Counted from the stretch's first letter, positions 47,471 to 57,075 are shown. The stretch: 64,000 nucleotides of DNA from Rhizobium tropici CIAT 899 (GCF_000330885.1 NC_020059.1:1849001-1913000), one strand, 5' to 3'. The notes: generated by a model not told the origin, from the letters alone. Program-made: numbers and translations.

Positions 47471-48235
47471 TCATTCATCGAGTGGTAAAGGTTCCCGAAT
47501 TTCCTCAGGCGGCTGCCGGTCGAAGGGGGCGAAAAGCAGGAATCCGAACAGGAAGCCGCCGATATGGGCATCCCAGGCCACCGGCTGTGAGCTGTCGCCC
47601 GCGAGGTTGATGCCGAAAGCAACAAGCGCATTGCCGGCGACCCACATGACGATATAGGCGACGACTGTCCGGCTTCGAAGCGACTGCAAAATGCCGAGGC
47701 GCGGGTTGAGATGCGCCTGCCGCATGGACACTCTGCGACCGTCCATGGCCGGAAAGGCAAAGCGGCAAGCCGCCCCCATCAGCGCCGAGACGACACCGGA
47801 CGCACCGATCAACAGCGTCTGGTCCCCCCAATAGAGTGCCGCATGCAGGAAGGCGGAGGCCGCCGATGAGAAAATCCAGAAAATCACATAGCGCAGCGCG
47901 CCGATGCGTCGTGCCACGGGTGCCGCAAAGACCATCAGCCAAAGGCTGTTGAACACGATATGCTCGATCCCGCCATGCAGCAGCGAATAGGTGACAGGCG
48001 TCCAAAGCCATTCCAGCCCCTGCTGTGACAAGGGAAAGGCATAGCGGGCCGGGATGAAGCTGAAGGCGAAATAAATCCAGTTCAGCGTATCGTCCGACCA
48101 CCAGGGAAGGTTCATGACCGCAAAAATGACAATCAGGACGGCAAGGCTCGCCAGAATGGCAGGAGGCAAGTTGAAGGCCGGGGCTCGCTGCCGCGGATTT
48201 TCCGGCTCTGGGCGCGGCAGCTGTTCGTCATCCAT
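47471..48235 (-). CDS. Rhomboid-family intramembrane serine protease
   Basis: This 254-residue membrane protein has about six or seven helices. The catalytic serine is in LIGASGVVSALMGAACR (GASG motif), the histidine in WDAHIGGFLFGFLLF, and the helix-2 region has LLHGGIEHIVFNSLW. The residues needed for activity are present, so it should cleave membrane segments of client proteins. The N-terminal 25 residues are polar and Pro-rich. It stands alone. Confidence 0.92.
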   Translation of the reverse strand: MDDEQLPRPEPENPRQRAPAFNLPPAILASLAVLIVIFAVMNLPWWSDDTLNWIYFAFSFIPARYAFPLSQQGLEWLWTPVTYSLLHGGIEHIVFNSLWLMVFAAPVARRIGALRYVIFWIFSSAASAFLHAALYWGDQTLLIGASGVVSALMGAACRFAFPAMDGRRVSMRQAHLNPRLGILQSLRSRTVVAYIVMWVAGNALVAFGINLAGDSSQPVAWDAHIGGFLFGFLLFAPFDRQPPEEIREPLPLDE

Positions 48236-48257
48236 GTCTTGCTCTGCTTGTCGATAG

Positions 48258-48302
48258 AGCAACTCCAGGAAAAGTGCGAAGCGGTTTTCCGTCCGGAATT
48301 GC
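48258..48302 (+). repeat. Dispersed 45-bp repeat, copy D
   Basis: This fourth copy of the family lies 22 nt upstream of the rhomboid start codon, so it may sit in the 5' untranslated region of that gene. It shares the core AAGCGGTTTTCCGTCCGGAA with copy A. Confidence 0.85.
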
Positions 48303-48388
48303 GTAAAACAAAGGGATGGAGCGTTTTCGCGATTCGAAGAAAAGCGGAAAGACTCCGGAAGTCATCGACACATAACGCAGCGAAAATC

Positions 48389-48503
48389 AAAAAAAAAGCC
48401 GCCCGTAGTGTCGGGCGGCATACCGCGGCGCTCCTCTCCGGATCTGACCTCAATGGTTCGTCCGGCGCCCGGGAAATTCGTGCTGAAGGTCACTTGGTGA
48501 AGT
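48389..48503 (-). ncRNA. Candidate intergenic small RNA with promoter and terminator
   Basis: On the minus strand a CTTGTC box (48532-48537), a 17-nt spacer and CTTTGT (48509-48514) predict a start near 48503. About 85 nt further on lies an 8-bp hairpin (GCCGCCCG/CGGGCGGC, 48398-48419) followed by nine T residues (48389-48397), a strong terminator. The next minus-strand gene starts below it at 48235, and the gene above is on the plus strand, so the terminator serves no annotated gene. The predicted RNA is about 110 nt. No known sRNA family is recognised. Confidence 0.45.
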
Positions 48504-48635
48504 GATGAACAAAGTTTTACATCGACCGCTCGACAAGGCAACCGAAACCCTTCGTTAACCCTAACGGGCCGGTTCTGGCATGGAATTCGCAACGTCAGTT
48601 TCGAGGGCAATGAATGCCCTTGTAGTTGAAGTGAA

Positions 48636-49277
48636 ATGGGACACGGACGCATTATGCGCCATAAGACGAGCACCGATATATTTACCTATTGGGAGCGTAT
48701 ACGCGGCAACGCGGACGCTCCCCTGCGCAGCTTGATACAGCCATCGGCAATCGGCCACATTCTTCCCGAGCTGTTTATCCTGGAAAATACGGTAGACGAT
48801 AATCCCCGCTTCCGTCTGGCCGGTACGGCGATCTGCAACCTCATGGGGCGCGAACTCCGTGGCGAGAATTTCGCAGCGCTCTGGGCTGGCAGTCAGCACG
48901 ATGACCCGGTACGCATAGCCGCCGGCGTGATGAAACACGTGGTTCCCGCATTGGTCCACGCGACGGGCTACTGTATCAGCGGCCGCAGCATGACCTTCGA
49001 GATGATATTGCTGCCGGTTCGCACATCGAGCGACACTTGCGACAGACTGCTTGGCTGTCTGACGCCAACCGTTTATGCGCCTTGGCTCGGCAACGAACGC
49101 CTTGAATTTCTGGCACTGGATCGCAGCCGGTTGCTTCGCGAGCGCCGCGTGCGGCTCGTGGATGCGCCTCCCCATCCAGACCCCGCAAATCTTCTGCCGC
49201 ATCAGGAAAGCACGAGCCTTGGTGAATGGGTGCGGAGAAAGTTGATTCAAGCAAAAAATGGGGCGCGACAGGGTTAG
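48636..49277 (+). CDS. PAS-domain protein of the COG5388 type
   Basis: This protein of about 213 residues matches the alphaproteobacterial PAS_5 group, with IFTYWERIRGNADAPLRSLI and FRLAGTAICNLMGRELRGEN. No output domain is attached, so it is a stand-alone sensor or regulator. The start may be the ATG at 48654, which begins the conserved part, rather than the one at 48636. It is followed by a PilZ-domain gene on the same strand. Confidence 0.82.
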   Translation: MGHGRIMRHKTSTDIFTYWERIRGNADAPLRSLIQPSAIGHILPELFILENTVDDNPRFRLAGTAICNLMGRELRGENFAALWAGSQHDDPVRIAAGVMKHVVPALVHATGYCISGRSMTFEMILLPVRTSSDTCDRLLGCLTPTVYAPWLGNERLEFLALDRSRLLRERRVRLVDAPPHPDPANLLPHQESTSLGEWVRRKLIQAKNGARQG

Positions 49278-49370
49278 AACTGACCCAGTGCGGAACAAGA
49301 TAGGTGATCGTCTCCTATTTATGCCTCTGAAAAGACAACCTTACTTTAAGGAGTTGCGGCTATTAGTTGG

Positions 49371-50030
49371 ATGAGACGCAATAGGATTCAAGACGCCTCC
49401 ATGCACTCGTTTCAGCCGACCCAGGCGACGCGGCCCAATCAAATGACAGGCAATGCTGCTCGTAATGATCAGCGGACCTTTCAACGGGTCCCGATCAATA
49501 TGCAGGGTCGTCTGATGCTGGCAAATTATGAGGAATTCGAATGCGTTGTCACGGAAATGTCGCCGGGCGACCTTCACGTGACCTGTTTGGGACGGCCGCG
49601 CGCTGATGAGCGGGTCGTGGCCTACATCGACCACCTTGGCCGAGTCGAGGGCTACGTCGTTGCGGTCGACGGCCGTGGTTTCACCATGTCGATCAATGCA
49701 ACCGAGCGGAAGCGTGAAAAGCTTGCAGCGCAACTGACCTGGCTTGCCAACAAGCACGAACTCGGCCTGCCGGAAGATCGCCGCCACGATCGTCTGACGC
49801 CGCGCAATACCCGCAGCGAACTCACGCTCGACGACGGTACGCAATATGTCTGCCGCATCATGGACCTCTCGCTCTCCGGCGCAGCGGTCGATGTCGAAAT
49901 ACGCCCCACCATCGGAACGCCGGTGCGTCTCGGCAATATGCGCGGCCGCGTCGTGCGTCATTTCATAGAGGGCGTTGCGATCGAATTCCTTTCGCTACAG
50001 TCTCGCGAAACCTTGCGCGAATTTCTCTGA
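49371..50030 (+). CDS. PilZ-domain protein (probable c-di-GMP-binding)
   Basis: This protein has 219 residues (209 if the ATG at 49401 is used) and two PilZ-like halves. The first is RTFQRVPINMQGRLML. The second has RRHDRLTPRNTRSELT and IMDLSLSGAAVDVE, which contain the RxxxR and [DN]xSxxG-type motifs for c-di-GMP binding. It probably passes c-di-GMP levels to motility or polysaccharide systems. Its target is not evident. It follows the PAS gene by about 93 nt. Confidence 0.87.
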   Translation: MRRNRIQDASMHSFQPTQATRPNQMTGNAARNDQRTFQRVPINMQGRLMLANYEEFECVVTEMSPGDLHVTCLGRPRADERVVAYIDHLGRVEGYVVAVDGRGFTMSINATERKREKLAAQLTWLANKHELGLPEDRRHDRLTPRNTRSELTLDDGTQYVCRIMDLSLSGAAVDVEIRPTIGTPVRLGNMRGRVVRHFIEGVAIEFLSLQSRETLREFL

Positions 50031-50087
50031 TACCGTCATCTTCCCGTCACGCAGCGTCGCGAAATAGCGATCTCTGTCTTCTCATCG

Positions 50088-51065
50088 ATGCGTGACCACG
50101 ACATGCCCTACCCGGACATAATCCCTTTTGACGATGGCCTGCTTGAGGTCGGCGACGGCCAGCGGATCTGCTGGATGCAATCGGGCAATCCCGAGGGTAG
50201 ACCCGTCCTCATCCTGCACGGAGGTCCGGGATCGGGCAGTTCGGCTGGAACGCGGCGCTATTTCGACCCGCAATATTATCGGATCATTCAATTCGATCAG
50301 CGCGGCTGCGGCGGCAGTCTTCCGCATGCGTCGGAACCGCTGATCGATCTCTCGGCCAACACGACATGGCACACGATTGCCGATATCGAGCAATTGCGGC
50401 TGCTCCTCGGAATCGAACGCTGGATCATATTCGGCAATTCCTGGGGCTGCACGCTTGCGCTTGCCTATGCCGAAACCCATCCGCAGCGGGTGGAAAGCTT
50501 GCTTCTCGTCGGTGTTACCATGACGAGGCAATCGGAAATCGATTGGCTCTATCTAGGTCTCGGCCGTTTCTTTCCTGCGGAATGGGCGCGCTTTCGGGCC
50601 GCGGTGCCTGAGACGGGTCGTGATAGTGATCTGGTCGCCGCCTACTATCACCTTCTGCGAGATCCCGATCCGGTAATCCATGTGAAGGCAGCCAGGGATT
50701 GGCACCAATGGGAAGCCGCCTCTATCCTGATCGATCCGCGCGCGACCCTGTCGCCGCGCTGGTCCGATCCACGTTATCTGACGGCGCGCGCCCGGATCAT
50801 CACCCATTATTTCCACCATCTGGCTTGGCTCGAGGAGCGGCAGATCCTGCGCGACATCCATCGGCTCGCCGGTATCCCCTGCACGATGATCCATGGTCGT
50901 ATGGACCTCGAAGCACCGCTCGTCACCGCCTGGGAATTGTCACAGGCATGGCCAGAGGCGGAACTGGTGGTCGTCGCGAACGCGGCACACTCGCCGGCGG
51001 TCGCGGAGATGGCGGCTGCGATCACCCGCGCGACCGATGGGCTTCGCCGGCACACTCGGCAATAA
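50088..51065 (+). CDS. pip: Proline iminopeptidase
   Basis: This 325-residue alpha/beta hydrolase removes N-terminal proline from peptides. The oxyanion segment LILHGGPGSG, the family signature FDQRGCGGSLPHA and the nucleophile elbow IFGNSWGCTLALAYA are present, as is a late aspartate (MIHGRMDLEAP) and histidine (NAAHSP). The length is typical. The ATG at 50088 is used; 50103 is an alternative. Confidence 0.93.
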   Translation: MRDHDMPYPDIIPFDDGLLEVGDGQRICWMQSGNPEGRPVLILHGGPGSGSSAGTRRYFDPQYYRIIQFDQRGCGGSLPHASEPLIDLSANTTWHTIADIEQLRLLLGIERWIIFGNSWGCTLALAYAETHPQRVESLLLVGVTMTRQSEIDWLYLGLGRFFPAEWARFRAAVPETGRDSDLVAAYYHLLRDPDPVIHVKAARDWHQWEAASILIDPRATLSPRWSDPRYLTARARIITHYFHHLAWLEERQILRDIHRLAGIPCTMIHGRMDLEAPLVTAWELSQAWPEAELVVVANAAHSPAVAEMAAAITRATDGLRRHTRQ

Positions 51066-51455
51066 AAATCAAAAATATTTTTTGAGCCGGCTTTCCCGAA
51101 ATGGGACAGGTTCAGGCTCTTGCAGCCATTTTCAACACCAAATCCGACCTGTCGCCACACGAGCTTTGTATCAATACACACGTCTACAGCCTTAATCGGC
51201 ACGGGGGCGTTAACGATCCCCATTGCTGAAAGCCGTTTGGAAACAGCGGATGTCAGACTCTTGCACTGCTGTAATCCATACCGAAATCCCTCAAATTTTA
51301 ATCGAATTCGCCGCGAACTTGAATCAAGTTTTCTGCGTATTTTATGAGAATTTTCGCCAGATTTGATTTAACTAAGCCATTAATTTGACTGTGCAATTTT
51401 GCGTCAGATAAAATCACGCGTGTCATTCTGATCCCAATAAAACAGGGACAGGGAC
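51066..51455. other. AT-rich intergenic region, no gene recognised
   Basis: These 390 bases lie between pip and the transglutaminase-like gene. The last third is AT-rich and should contain the promoter of the downstream gene, but no clear -35/-10 pair was found. At 51368-51383 two TTAA boxes are spaced by 8 nt, one more than a CtrA site. No terminator or small ORF is convincing. Confidence 0.4.
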
Positions 51456-52061
51456 ATGAACTTTCAAATCGCACTTCGCGGCCTTGCCGCTCTGGCGTTT
51501 TCCACTTTAGGCTTCTTCGGCGTTGCTCAGGCAGCACCCGCCAACATGACGATAACAGGCGACGCTGCTCCCCCTATCGGTCATTACGAATTCTGCAAGG
51601 AAAACCCGCGTGAATGCGCTTATTCCGGTGGCGATGCAGGGCCGATGATCCTCAATGAGGATAGCTGGAAGACGATCCTGAAGGTCAACTACACGGTCAA
51701 TACGACCATCAAGCCGATGACGGATATGGAACTTTACGGTGTTGAGGAAAAGTGGGCGATCCCGACCACCGCCGGCGACTGCGAGGATTTCGCGCTGCTG
51801 AAGCGCAAGCAGCTCATCGATGCCGGCGTCTCGCCTTCCGATCTGCTCATGACCGTCGTGCTGCAGCCGAACGGCGAAGGCCATGCCGTTCTGACTGTCC
51901 GCACGGATCGTGGCGATTTCATTCTCGATAACATGCGCAACAAGGTGAAGCTCTGGTCGGAGACCGAATACACCTTCCTGAAGCGCCAGTCCGCAGATCA
52001 TCCGGCTCGCTGGGTCAAGATCCAGGACGGTCGCGCTGTTGCGGTCGGCAGCTTGAAGTAA
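51456..52061 (+). CDS. Transglutaminase-like cysteine proteinase (BTLCP/DUF920), exported
   Basis: This 201-residue protein has a signal peptide (ALRGLAALAFSTLGFFGVAQA, about residues 6-26) and the catalytic core TTAGDCEDFALLKRKQL with the Cys, EGHAVLTVRTDRGDFILDN with His and Asp. BTLCP proteins include LapG-type periplasmic proteases; here no LapD-like partner is nearby and the core is short. The ATG follows an AGGGACAGGGAC purine tract. A terminator follows. Confidence 0.9.
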   Translation: MNFQIALRGLAALAFSTLGFFGVAQAAPANMTITGDAAPPIGHYEFCKENPRECAYSGGDAGPMILNEDSWKTILKVNYTVNTTIKPMTDMELYGVEEKWAIPTTAGDCEDFALLKRKQLIDAGVSPSDLLMTVVLQPNGEGHAVLTVRTDRGDFILDNMRNKVKLWSETEYTFLKRQSADHPARWVKIQDGRAVAVGSLK

Positions 52062-52154
52062 GCCCCCTCATACCAAATCGCCGGCGGCGTAGCGTCGGCG
52101 GTAAAGTCAGAGGCCCGGTCTCGTCCCCTGATTTCTGTCCAGGCCGGTGCCTCC

Positions 52155-52189
52155 GAGCCGTTCCCGCTGTCCCCGGGAACGGCTCTTTT
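52155..52189 (+). terminator. Rho-independent terminator of the BTLCP gene
   Basis: A 12-bp stem (GAGCCGTTCCCG with CGGGAACGGCTC) around a 7-nt loop is followed by TTTTC. It lies about 95 nt after the stop codon. Confidence 0.8.
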
Positions 52190-52269
52190 CATTTCGCGGC
52201 CGCTCGAGAGATAAGCACTGAACATTCCGGCGAATTAACTGTGCCGTTAGCACGGGTTGCGACCTATAT

Positions 52270-52284
52270 TTAACCGTCAATTAA
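52270..52284. promoter_or_regulatory. Exact CtrA box
   Basis: TTAACCGTCAATTAA matches the alphaproteobacterial CtrA recognition motif TTAA-N7-TTAA exactly, with the frequent extension TTAACC. It lies about 100 nt upstream of the membrane protein gene that starts at 52385. CtrA is the cell-cycle master regulator in rhizobia. Confidence 0.55.
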
Positions 52285-52384
52285 CCATCGCCGCGCCAAT
52301 CATATCTTCAATGAGACTCGAAAGTTGGACGCCCTCGGTACTCGTCATCGAAGATGGCGGGCGCAAGGAGATGAAGGCAAGAAC

Positions 52385-53152
52385 ATGGCTCCTCTGTCAT
52401 CCGCCACAATGGTCGAAGAAAGCCCGCTGATATCGAGCGGCTTTGTCTATCGGCTCATGGCGGGTGTTGCCGTCCTGGCTGCGCTGACCGTAGCCATATC
52501 CGTCGGCGGAAACTGGTTCGGCGAGAAAATTTCGCTCGCGGGCCATACGACCGATACCAAACCTATCTCCACCACGATCGGCGATGACACGCTACGCCTC
52601 GCCGCAAACACCATCCGCTTTCCGAGCGAGCGCCTCAATGGCCCGGCCGAGCGCGTCGATCTCTATCTGACCTGGCCGCAGATGCAGGGCTATAGTGAAG
52701 CCGACCGGTTGCGCTTCGACGATATCTCGCAATCGTCTTCGCTGATCTTTCTTCAGATCAGCCAGAGCACGATGTCTCGTGATATGTCCGGCCGGCTTGG
52801 TCCGATCTATTCGCAATTGATGGACGGCGCTTCCTATGCCGGCCCCTTTGGCCTGACGGCACATCGGCTTCGCGCCGATGCCGGCTACAATGGTGAAATT
52901 CTTTTAACCGCTTCGCGATCCGGTGAAACCGACTATGTCGTGCGCTGCCTCCTGCCCTCTTCGCCAGCCTTGGCAACGAGCGGTGATTGTCAGAGGGATG
53001 TCAAGGTTGGCAAGGATCTGAGTGTTCTCTACCGCTTTTCCAGCAATCAGCTCGGGGATTGGCGCACGATGGATGCCGCCATCCAGGACTTCGTCAAGAC
53101 GCGCCTTGTGGATGATGCCGCGCCCGCGGCAATGGCTGTTGATGGCCGCTAA
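52385..53152 (+). CDS. Hypothetical single-pass membrane protein
   Basis: This 255-residue protein has a short cytoplasmic tail, one membrane helix (YRLMAGVAVLAALTVAISV, about residues 22-40) and a periplasmic domain of about 210 residues. Two cysteines in VRCLLPSSPALATSGDCQ could form a disulfide. The domain is not recognised, but the codon use is that of a chromosomal rhizobial gene. The position between a CtrA box and a peptidoglycan carboxypeptidase suggests an envelope or cell-cycle role, by context only. Confidence 0.75.
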   Translation: MAPLSSATMVEESPLISSGFVYRLMAGVAVLAALTVAISVGGNWFGEKISLAGHTTDTKPISTTIGDDTLRLAANTIRFPSERLNGPAERVDLYLTWPQMQGYSEADRLRFDDISQSSSLIFLQISQSTMSRDMSGRLGPIYSQLMDGASYAGPFGLTAHRLRADAGYNGEILLTASRSGETDYVVRCLLPSSPALATSGDCQRDVKVGKDLSVLYRFSSNQLGDWRTMDAAIQDFVKTRLVDDAAPAAMAVDGR

Positions 53153-53269
53153 AATGGCGCAAAAACCTGAAACCAACTGTTCATCATAAACCGATTGGTA
53201 ACGCTAAGCCTCTACTGTCGAGCGGAACGGCCGTTCATGGAGGCGGCGGCCGGATAATCGAGAATGTAA

Positions 53270-54775
53270 ATGCAAGCAGAGAGTGATTTAGTGTCCAGAT
53301 CCATTCTACCCGTTTCGTCGTCTCAAACCGGTAAAATTCTGGCGAGAGCGCTTCTTGGTTTTTCGATCGCGACGGCGACGATCACTGTGACTGTCGTTGA
53401 CGCAAGCGCGGCCGGTCCGAAATATGCCGGCATCGTCATCGACGCCAATACAGGCAATGTTCTCTATAGCGAAAATGCCGACACGCTCCACTATCCCGCC
53501 TCGCTGACCAAGATGATGACGGTCTACCTGACCTTCGAAGCGCTTGAGGCCGGGCGCATCACCCTGGATACTCCCGTCGTATTTTCAAAGAATGCTGCCG
53601 CTCAGGCGCCGACCAAGCTCGGTATCGGCCCCGGTCGCTCCGTGACCGTGCGCGAGGCGATCCTCGGCATCGTCACGAAGTCCGCCAACGACGCCGCGAT
53701 GGCGCTTGGCGAGATGCTCGGCGGTTCGGAGGAAGGTTTTGCCCGGATGATGAACGATAAGGCGCGAGCGCTTGGCATGACGCGCACGACCTATCGCAAC
53801 CCGAACGGCCTGCCGAACACAGCGCAGATGACCACGGCACGCGACCAGGCTCGCCTTGGTATTGCCCTTCGCGAACATTTTCCGGAGTATTACGGCTTCT
53901 TTTCCGAAACGAGCTTTCGGCTCGGCAATCGCACGATCCTCGGCCACAATCGCCTGGTCGGCTCCGTGCGCGGCGTTGACGGCATCAAGACCGGTTACAC
54001 GCGCGCCGCCGGGTACAATCTGGCGACCTCTGTCAAAGTCGACGGTCGTTCCATAGTCGGTGTGGTCCTTGGCGGCGCTTCGACGCCGGCTCGCGACAAT
54101 CAGATGCGCAAGCTGATCGCTGACTATCTGCCAAAGGCATCGACAAAGCATATTGATTCCAATGTGATCGCGCAGGTGCCAGCCGCATCACCCAACGTGC
54201 AGGCAGCCAGCGCACGCATGGCGGATATCAGCCGCGCAAAGATCAAGAATACCGGAGCGACTGAAGTCGCCGATTCCAGCCCTTCCAGCGCGGCCGCCTT
54301 CGCAGCGGTAACGCCACAATCTTCCTCCTCCAATCCACTGCTTTCGGCAAAGCCCGAGCCCGTTAAGCGGCCCGCCTATGACGAGACAGCCTCCGCCGGA
54401 TCTTCGGACGATGCTGATGAGGATGAAGTCGATACCGTAACGACGGCATCGACCTCCAGAAGCGATACGAAGCTAGTAAAGCTGCAGCGCACCGAAAAGG
54501 CCGAGAAGGTTGCAAAGACAACCAAAGCTGAACGCGGGCCTACCGGCTGGATCGTTCAGATTGGTGTTTCCTCCAGTAAGGATGGCGCGACCGACCTCCT
54601 TGGTACGGCGAAGAACAAAGCCGGCAAGGCATTGCATTCGGCCAAGCCCTATGCGGTCGCCTTTGACGGCGGTTACCGCGCCCGCTTCGGCGGCTTTGAA
54701 GATCAGAGCGAAGCAGTAAATGCCTGCAAGGCGCTCAAGCGTGCCGGCGTGAAGTGCTGGGCGAGTATGGAATAG
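53270..54775 (+). CDS. D-alanyl-D-alanine carboxypeptidase with C-terminal SPOR domain
   Basis: This 501-residue low-molecular-weight penicillin-binding protein trims the terminal D-Ala of peptidoglycan stems. After a signal segment (about 25-48) the three active-site motifs are SLTK (YPASLTKMMTVYL), SAN (KSANDAAMALGEM) and KTG (DGIKTGYTRAAGYN). A disordered Ser/Ala/Lys-rich linker leads to a SPOR domain (about 425-501, GWIVQIGVSSSKDGATDLL), which binds denuded septal glycan and so targets the enzyme to division sites. An in-frame GTG at 53291 is an alternative start. Confidence 0.93.
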   Translation: MQAESDLVSRSILPVSSSQTGKILARALLGFSIATATITVTVVDASAAGPKYAGIVIDANTGNVLYSENADTLHYPASLTKMMTVYLTFEALEAGRITLDTPVVFSKNAAAQAPTKLGIGPGRSVTVREAILGIVTKSANDAAMALGEMLGGSEEGFARMMNDKARALGMTRTTYRNPNGLPNTAQMTTARDQARLGIALREHFPEYYGFFSETSFRLGNRTILGHNRLVGSVRGVDGIKTGYTRAAGYNLATSVKVDGRSIVGVVLGGASTPARDNQMRKLIADYLPKASTKHIDSNVIAQVPAASPNVQAASARMADISRAKIKNTGATEVADSSPSSAAAFAAVTPQSSSSNPLLSAKPEPVKRPAYDETASAGSSDDADEDEVDTVTTASTSRSDTKLVKLQRTEKAEKVAKTTKAERGPTGWIVQIGVSSSKDGATDLLGTAKNKAGKALHSAKPYAVAFDGGYRARFGGFEDQSEAVNACKALKRAGVKCWASME

Positions 54776-54900
54776 GCATGTGGCGGGTGTTTTCGCGCCG
54801 CATGATTTGAAAATTGGTCGGGCCTTCTATGGCTTCGATCTTCCGGTTCCGAACGTCAAGCGGGCCGGCCCTGAGTTTGTAACGTGTACGGGGTTTTGAG

Positions 54901-55176
54901 ATGGCAATGAACGAGAACTTTCCCGGTTTCTCGCTCGATAGCGGGGGCAAGATGAAACAGAAGAGCTTTGCTCTTCATCCGCTGCATGAAGCGGCGATGC
55001 GGCTGGCGGACCTCGGTCTCAGCCGTTCGCGCTCGCGCAACAAGACGAAAGATCTGATCGGCATCCTGCTCTGCCACGGCGCGCGCGCCTGGCGTTATTC
55101 ACAGCCGGACGCGCATATTCATCTGCATATCACCGCCCCGACCGGCCGTGCGCCGATCATGATGCGGCTGCGCTAA
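54901..55176 (+). CDS. Small conserved-looking hypothetical protein
   Basis: This 91-residue basic protein is without signal or membrane segments; the middle part is SRSRSRNKTKDLIGILLCHG. It has a weak purine-rich site before the ATG. The last codon and stop overlap the end of the convergent DUF1489 gene by 4 nt. No family is recognised. Codon use is compatible with a real gene. Confidence 0.6.
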   Translation: MAMNENFPGFSLDSGGKMKQKSFALHPLHEAAMRLADLGLSRSRSRNKTKDLIGILLCHGARAWRYSQPDAHIHLHITAPTGRAPIMMRLR

Positions 55177-55607
55177 AGCAAACCAAGTTCGGAAAGTTCC
55201 CGCCGCAGATCGGCGGGCAATTCGGCTGCCGCGCCAAGACTGTCGAGATCGCGCGGCACGTCGTCCTGCGGCAGATACCTCCAGCCCTGAAATGGACGCT
55301 TTGGCTGCCCTGTCGTCTCGACGACGCTCGGGTCGAGAACAAGCCGGCAACGCTGAATACCATCAGCGTCGGTAAAGGTCTCGACACCTAGCAATTTCTG
55401 CCGTGCCTGCACCTGCCCCTTGATCACCCAATAGAGCGAGCCGCCGTCCAGCAGTTCCTCGATCCGCTTGGGCACCATGCGTGTCGTGTGGGTCGTGTGC
55501 GGCTCGAGCCCGGCAGCGATGGCGTTCATCGCCCGCTCGGAGACCCATTCGCGCAGATCATCAAGCGAATCCGCGCCGACGCACAATTTGATGAGATGCA
55601 AAGCCAT
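55173..55607 (-). CDS. DUF1489 family protein
   Basis: This 144-residue protein begins MALHLIKLCVGADSLDDL and contains HTTRMVPKRIEELLDGGSLY and PFQGWRYLPQDDVPRDL, features of the alphaproteobacterial DUF1489 family. Its function is unknown. It may be cotranscribed after sdaA, which ends further right on the same strand after a 58-nt gap. Confidence 0.92.
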   Translation of the reverse strand: MALHLIKLCVGADSLDDLREWVSERAMNAIAAGLEPHTTHTTRMVPKRIEELLDGGSLYWVIKGQVQARQKLLGVETFTDADGIQRCRLVLDPSVVETTGQPKRPFQGWRYLPQDDVPRDLDSLGAAAELPADLRRELSELGLL

Positions 55608-55665
55608 AGTGCCGTTGAAATCCTTTTGACCGGCAGCGTCAAGCTTTTAGATCAAGCGTCCACAT

Positions 55666-57075
55666 TCAGCATTCCACGACGTTGACCGCGAGGCCACCGG
55701 TAGAGGTTTCCTTGTATTTCTCGCTCATGTCGTGACCGGTCTGACGCATTGTTTCGATACAGGCGTCGAGCGGTACGAAATGTTGGCCGTCACCCTTTAT
55801 GGCGAGCGAGGCAGCCGTGACCGCCTTGACCGCGCCGAGTGCGTTTCGTTCGATGCACGGCACCTGCACCAATCCGGCCACTGGATCGCAGGTCATGCCA
55901 AGATGATGTTCCAGCGCGATTTCCGCCGCATTTTCGATCTGTTCCGGCGTCGCGCCCATCACGGCGGCAAGTCCCGCCGCCGCCATCGCAGCCGCCGAAC
56001 CCACCTCGCCCTGACAGCCGACTTCGGCGCCGGAAATCGAGGCATTATGCTTGATGATGCCGCCGACGGCGGCAGCCGTCAGAAGATAGTTGCGAATGCC
56101 GTCCTGATCCCAATCCTCATGGAAATGCTGATAGTAGCGGATCGTTGCGGGGATGACCCCCGCCGCGCCATTGGTCGGTGCGGTGACGACGCGGCCGCCG
56201 GCAGCATTCTCTTCATTGACGGCCATGGCGTAAACACTCAGCCAGTCATTGGCGAGGAGCGGATTGATGCGGTTGCTGCGCCATTCCTGCTGCAGCTTGT
56301 CGTGAATGGCGCGTGCACGCCGGCGGACCTTCAGGCCCCCCGGCATGATGCCGTCGACCTTGAGGCCGCGATCGATACAGCTGCTCATGGCCGCCCAGAT
56401 GCGGTCAAGCCCGGCATCCAGCTCCTCGGCGCTCATGCGCGTCTCTTCGTTGGCGCGCTTCATCTGCGCGATGGAAAGGCCGGAGCGCTCGGACATTTCA
56501 AGCATCTGCTTCGCGGTGGCAAAGGGGAAAGGAACGCGTTCGCCCGCTGCAGCCGGCTTCTTCCGATCGGCCTTCATCTGCTCCAATTCGGTATCGGTGA
56601 CAACGAATCCGCCGCCGACGGAATAATAGATGCGCTTCAGGAGCAGGCGGTCATCCCGATCGAAAGCAGAAAAACTCATACCGTTGGCATGGCCTGGGAG
56701 AGGCACCTTCTTGTCGAAGATCAGATCGGTCTTGGGCTGGAATTGATAGGTCGGATGACCTGGCGGCGCAATGCGCCCGCTGCGCTCGACCTCGTCGATA
56801 ATGGCATCCATATGGTCGGGATCGACGCTGTCAGGCTTTTCGCCCATCAGGCCGAGGATGACGGCTCTGCCCGTGCCGTGGCCGATACCCGTATGCGCCA
56901 GCGAACCATGCAGGCTAACCTTGATCGACTCGACATGTACATTCGAAGACGGCCGAGGCCACTCGTTCGACAGCAAGAGGTCGAGGAAGCGATTCGCGGC
57001 CGACATCGGCCCCATCGTATGCGAACTGGACGGTCCCACACCGATCTTGAACACATCAAAAACTGAGAGAAACAT
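55666..57075 (-). CDS. sdaA: L-serine ammonia-lyase (iron-sulfur type)
   Basis: This 469-residue single-chain enzyme deaminates L-serine to pyruvate and ammonia. The N-terminal beta domain starts with [18 protein letters not shown]. The alpha domain carries the [4Fe-4S] cluster cysteines in [29 protein letters not shown] and [15 protein letters not shown]. The length matches fused SdaA enzymes. It is divergent from the DUF599 gene. Confidence 0.97.
   Translation of the reverse strand: MFLSVFDVFKIGVGPSSSHTMGPMSAANRFLDLLLSNEWPRPSSNVHVESIKVSLHGSLAHTGIGHGTGRAVILGLMGEKPDSVDPDHMDAIIDEVERSGRIAPPGHPTYQFQPKTDLIFDKKVPLPGHANGMSFSAFDRDDRLLLKRIYYSVGGGFVVTDTELEQMKADRKKPAAAGERVPFPFATAKQMLEMSERSGLSIAQMKRANEETRMSAEELDAGLDRIWAAMSSCIDRGLKVDGIMPGGLKVRRRARAIHDKLQQEWRSNRINPLLANDWLSVYAMAVNEENAAGGRVVTAPTNGAAGVIPATIRYYQHFHEDWDQDGIRNYLLTAAAVGGIIKHNASISGAEVGCQGEVGSAAAMAAAGLAAVMGATPEQIENAAEIALEHHLGMTCDPVAGLVQVPCIERNALGAVKAVTAASLAIKGDGQHFVPLDACIETMRQTGHDMSEKYKETSTGGLAVNVVEC

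Noticed and set aside
51368..51383. Possible CtrA box before the transglutaminase-like gene
   Set aside because: The two TTAA boxes are spaced by 8 nt, not 7, so the match is not accepted.
55732..57066. Long plus-strand frame antisense to sdaA
   Set aside because: Shadow of sdaA, which keeps its cluster cysteines and N-terminal signature.
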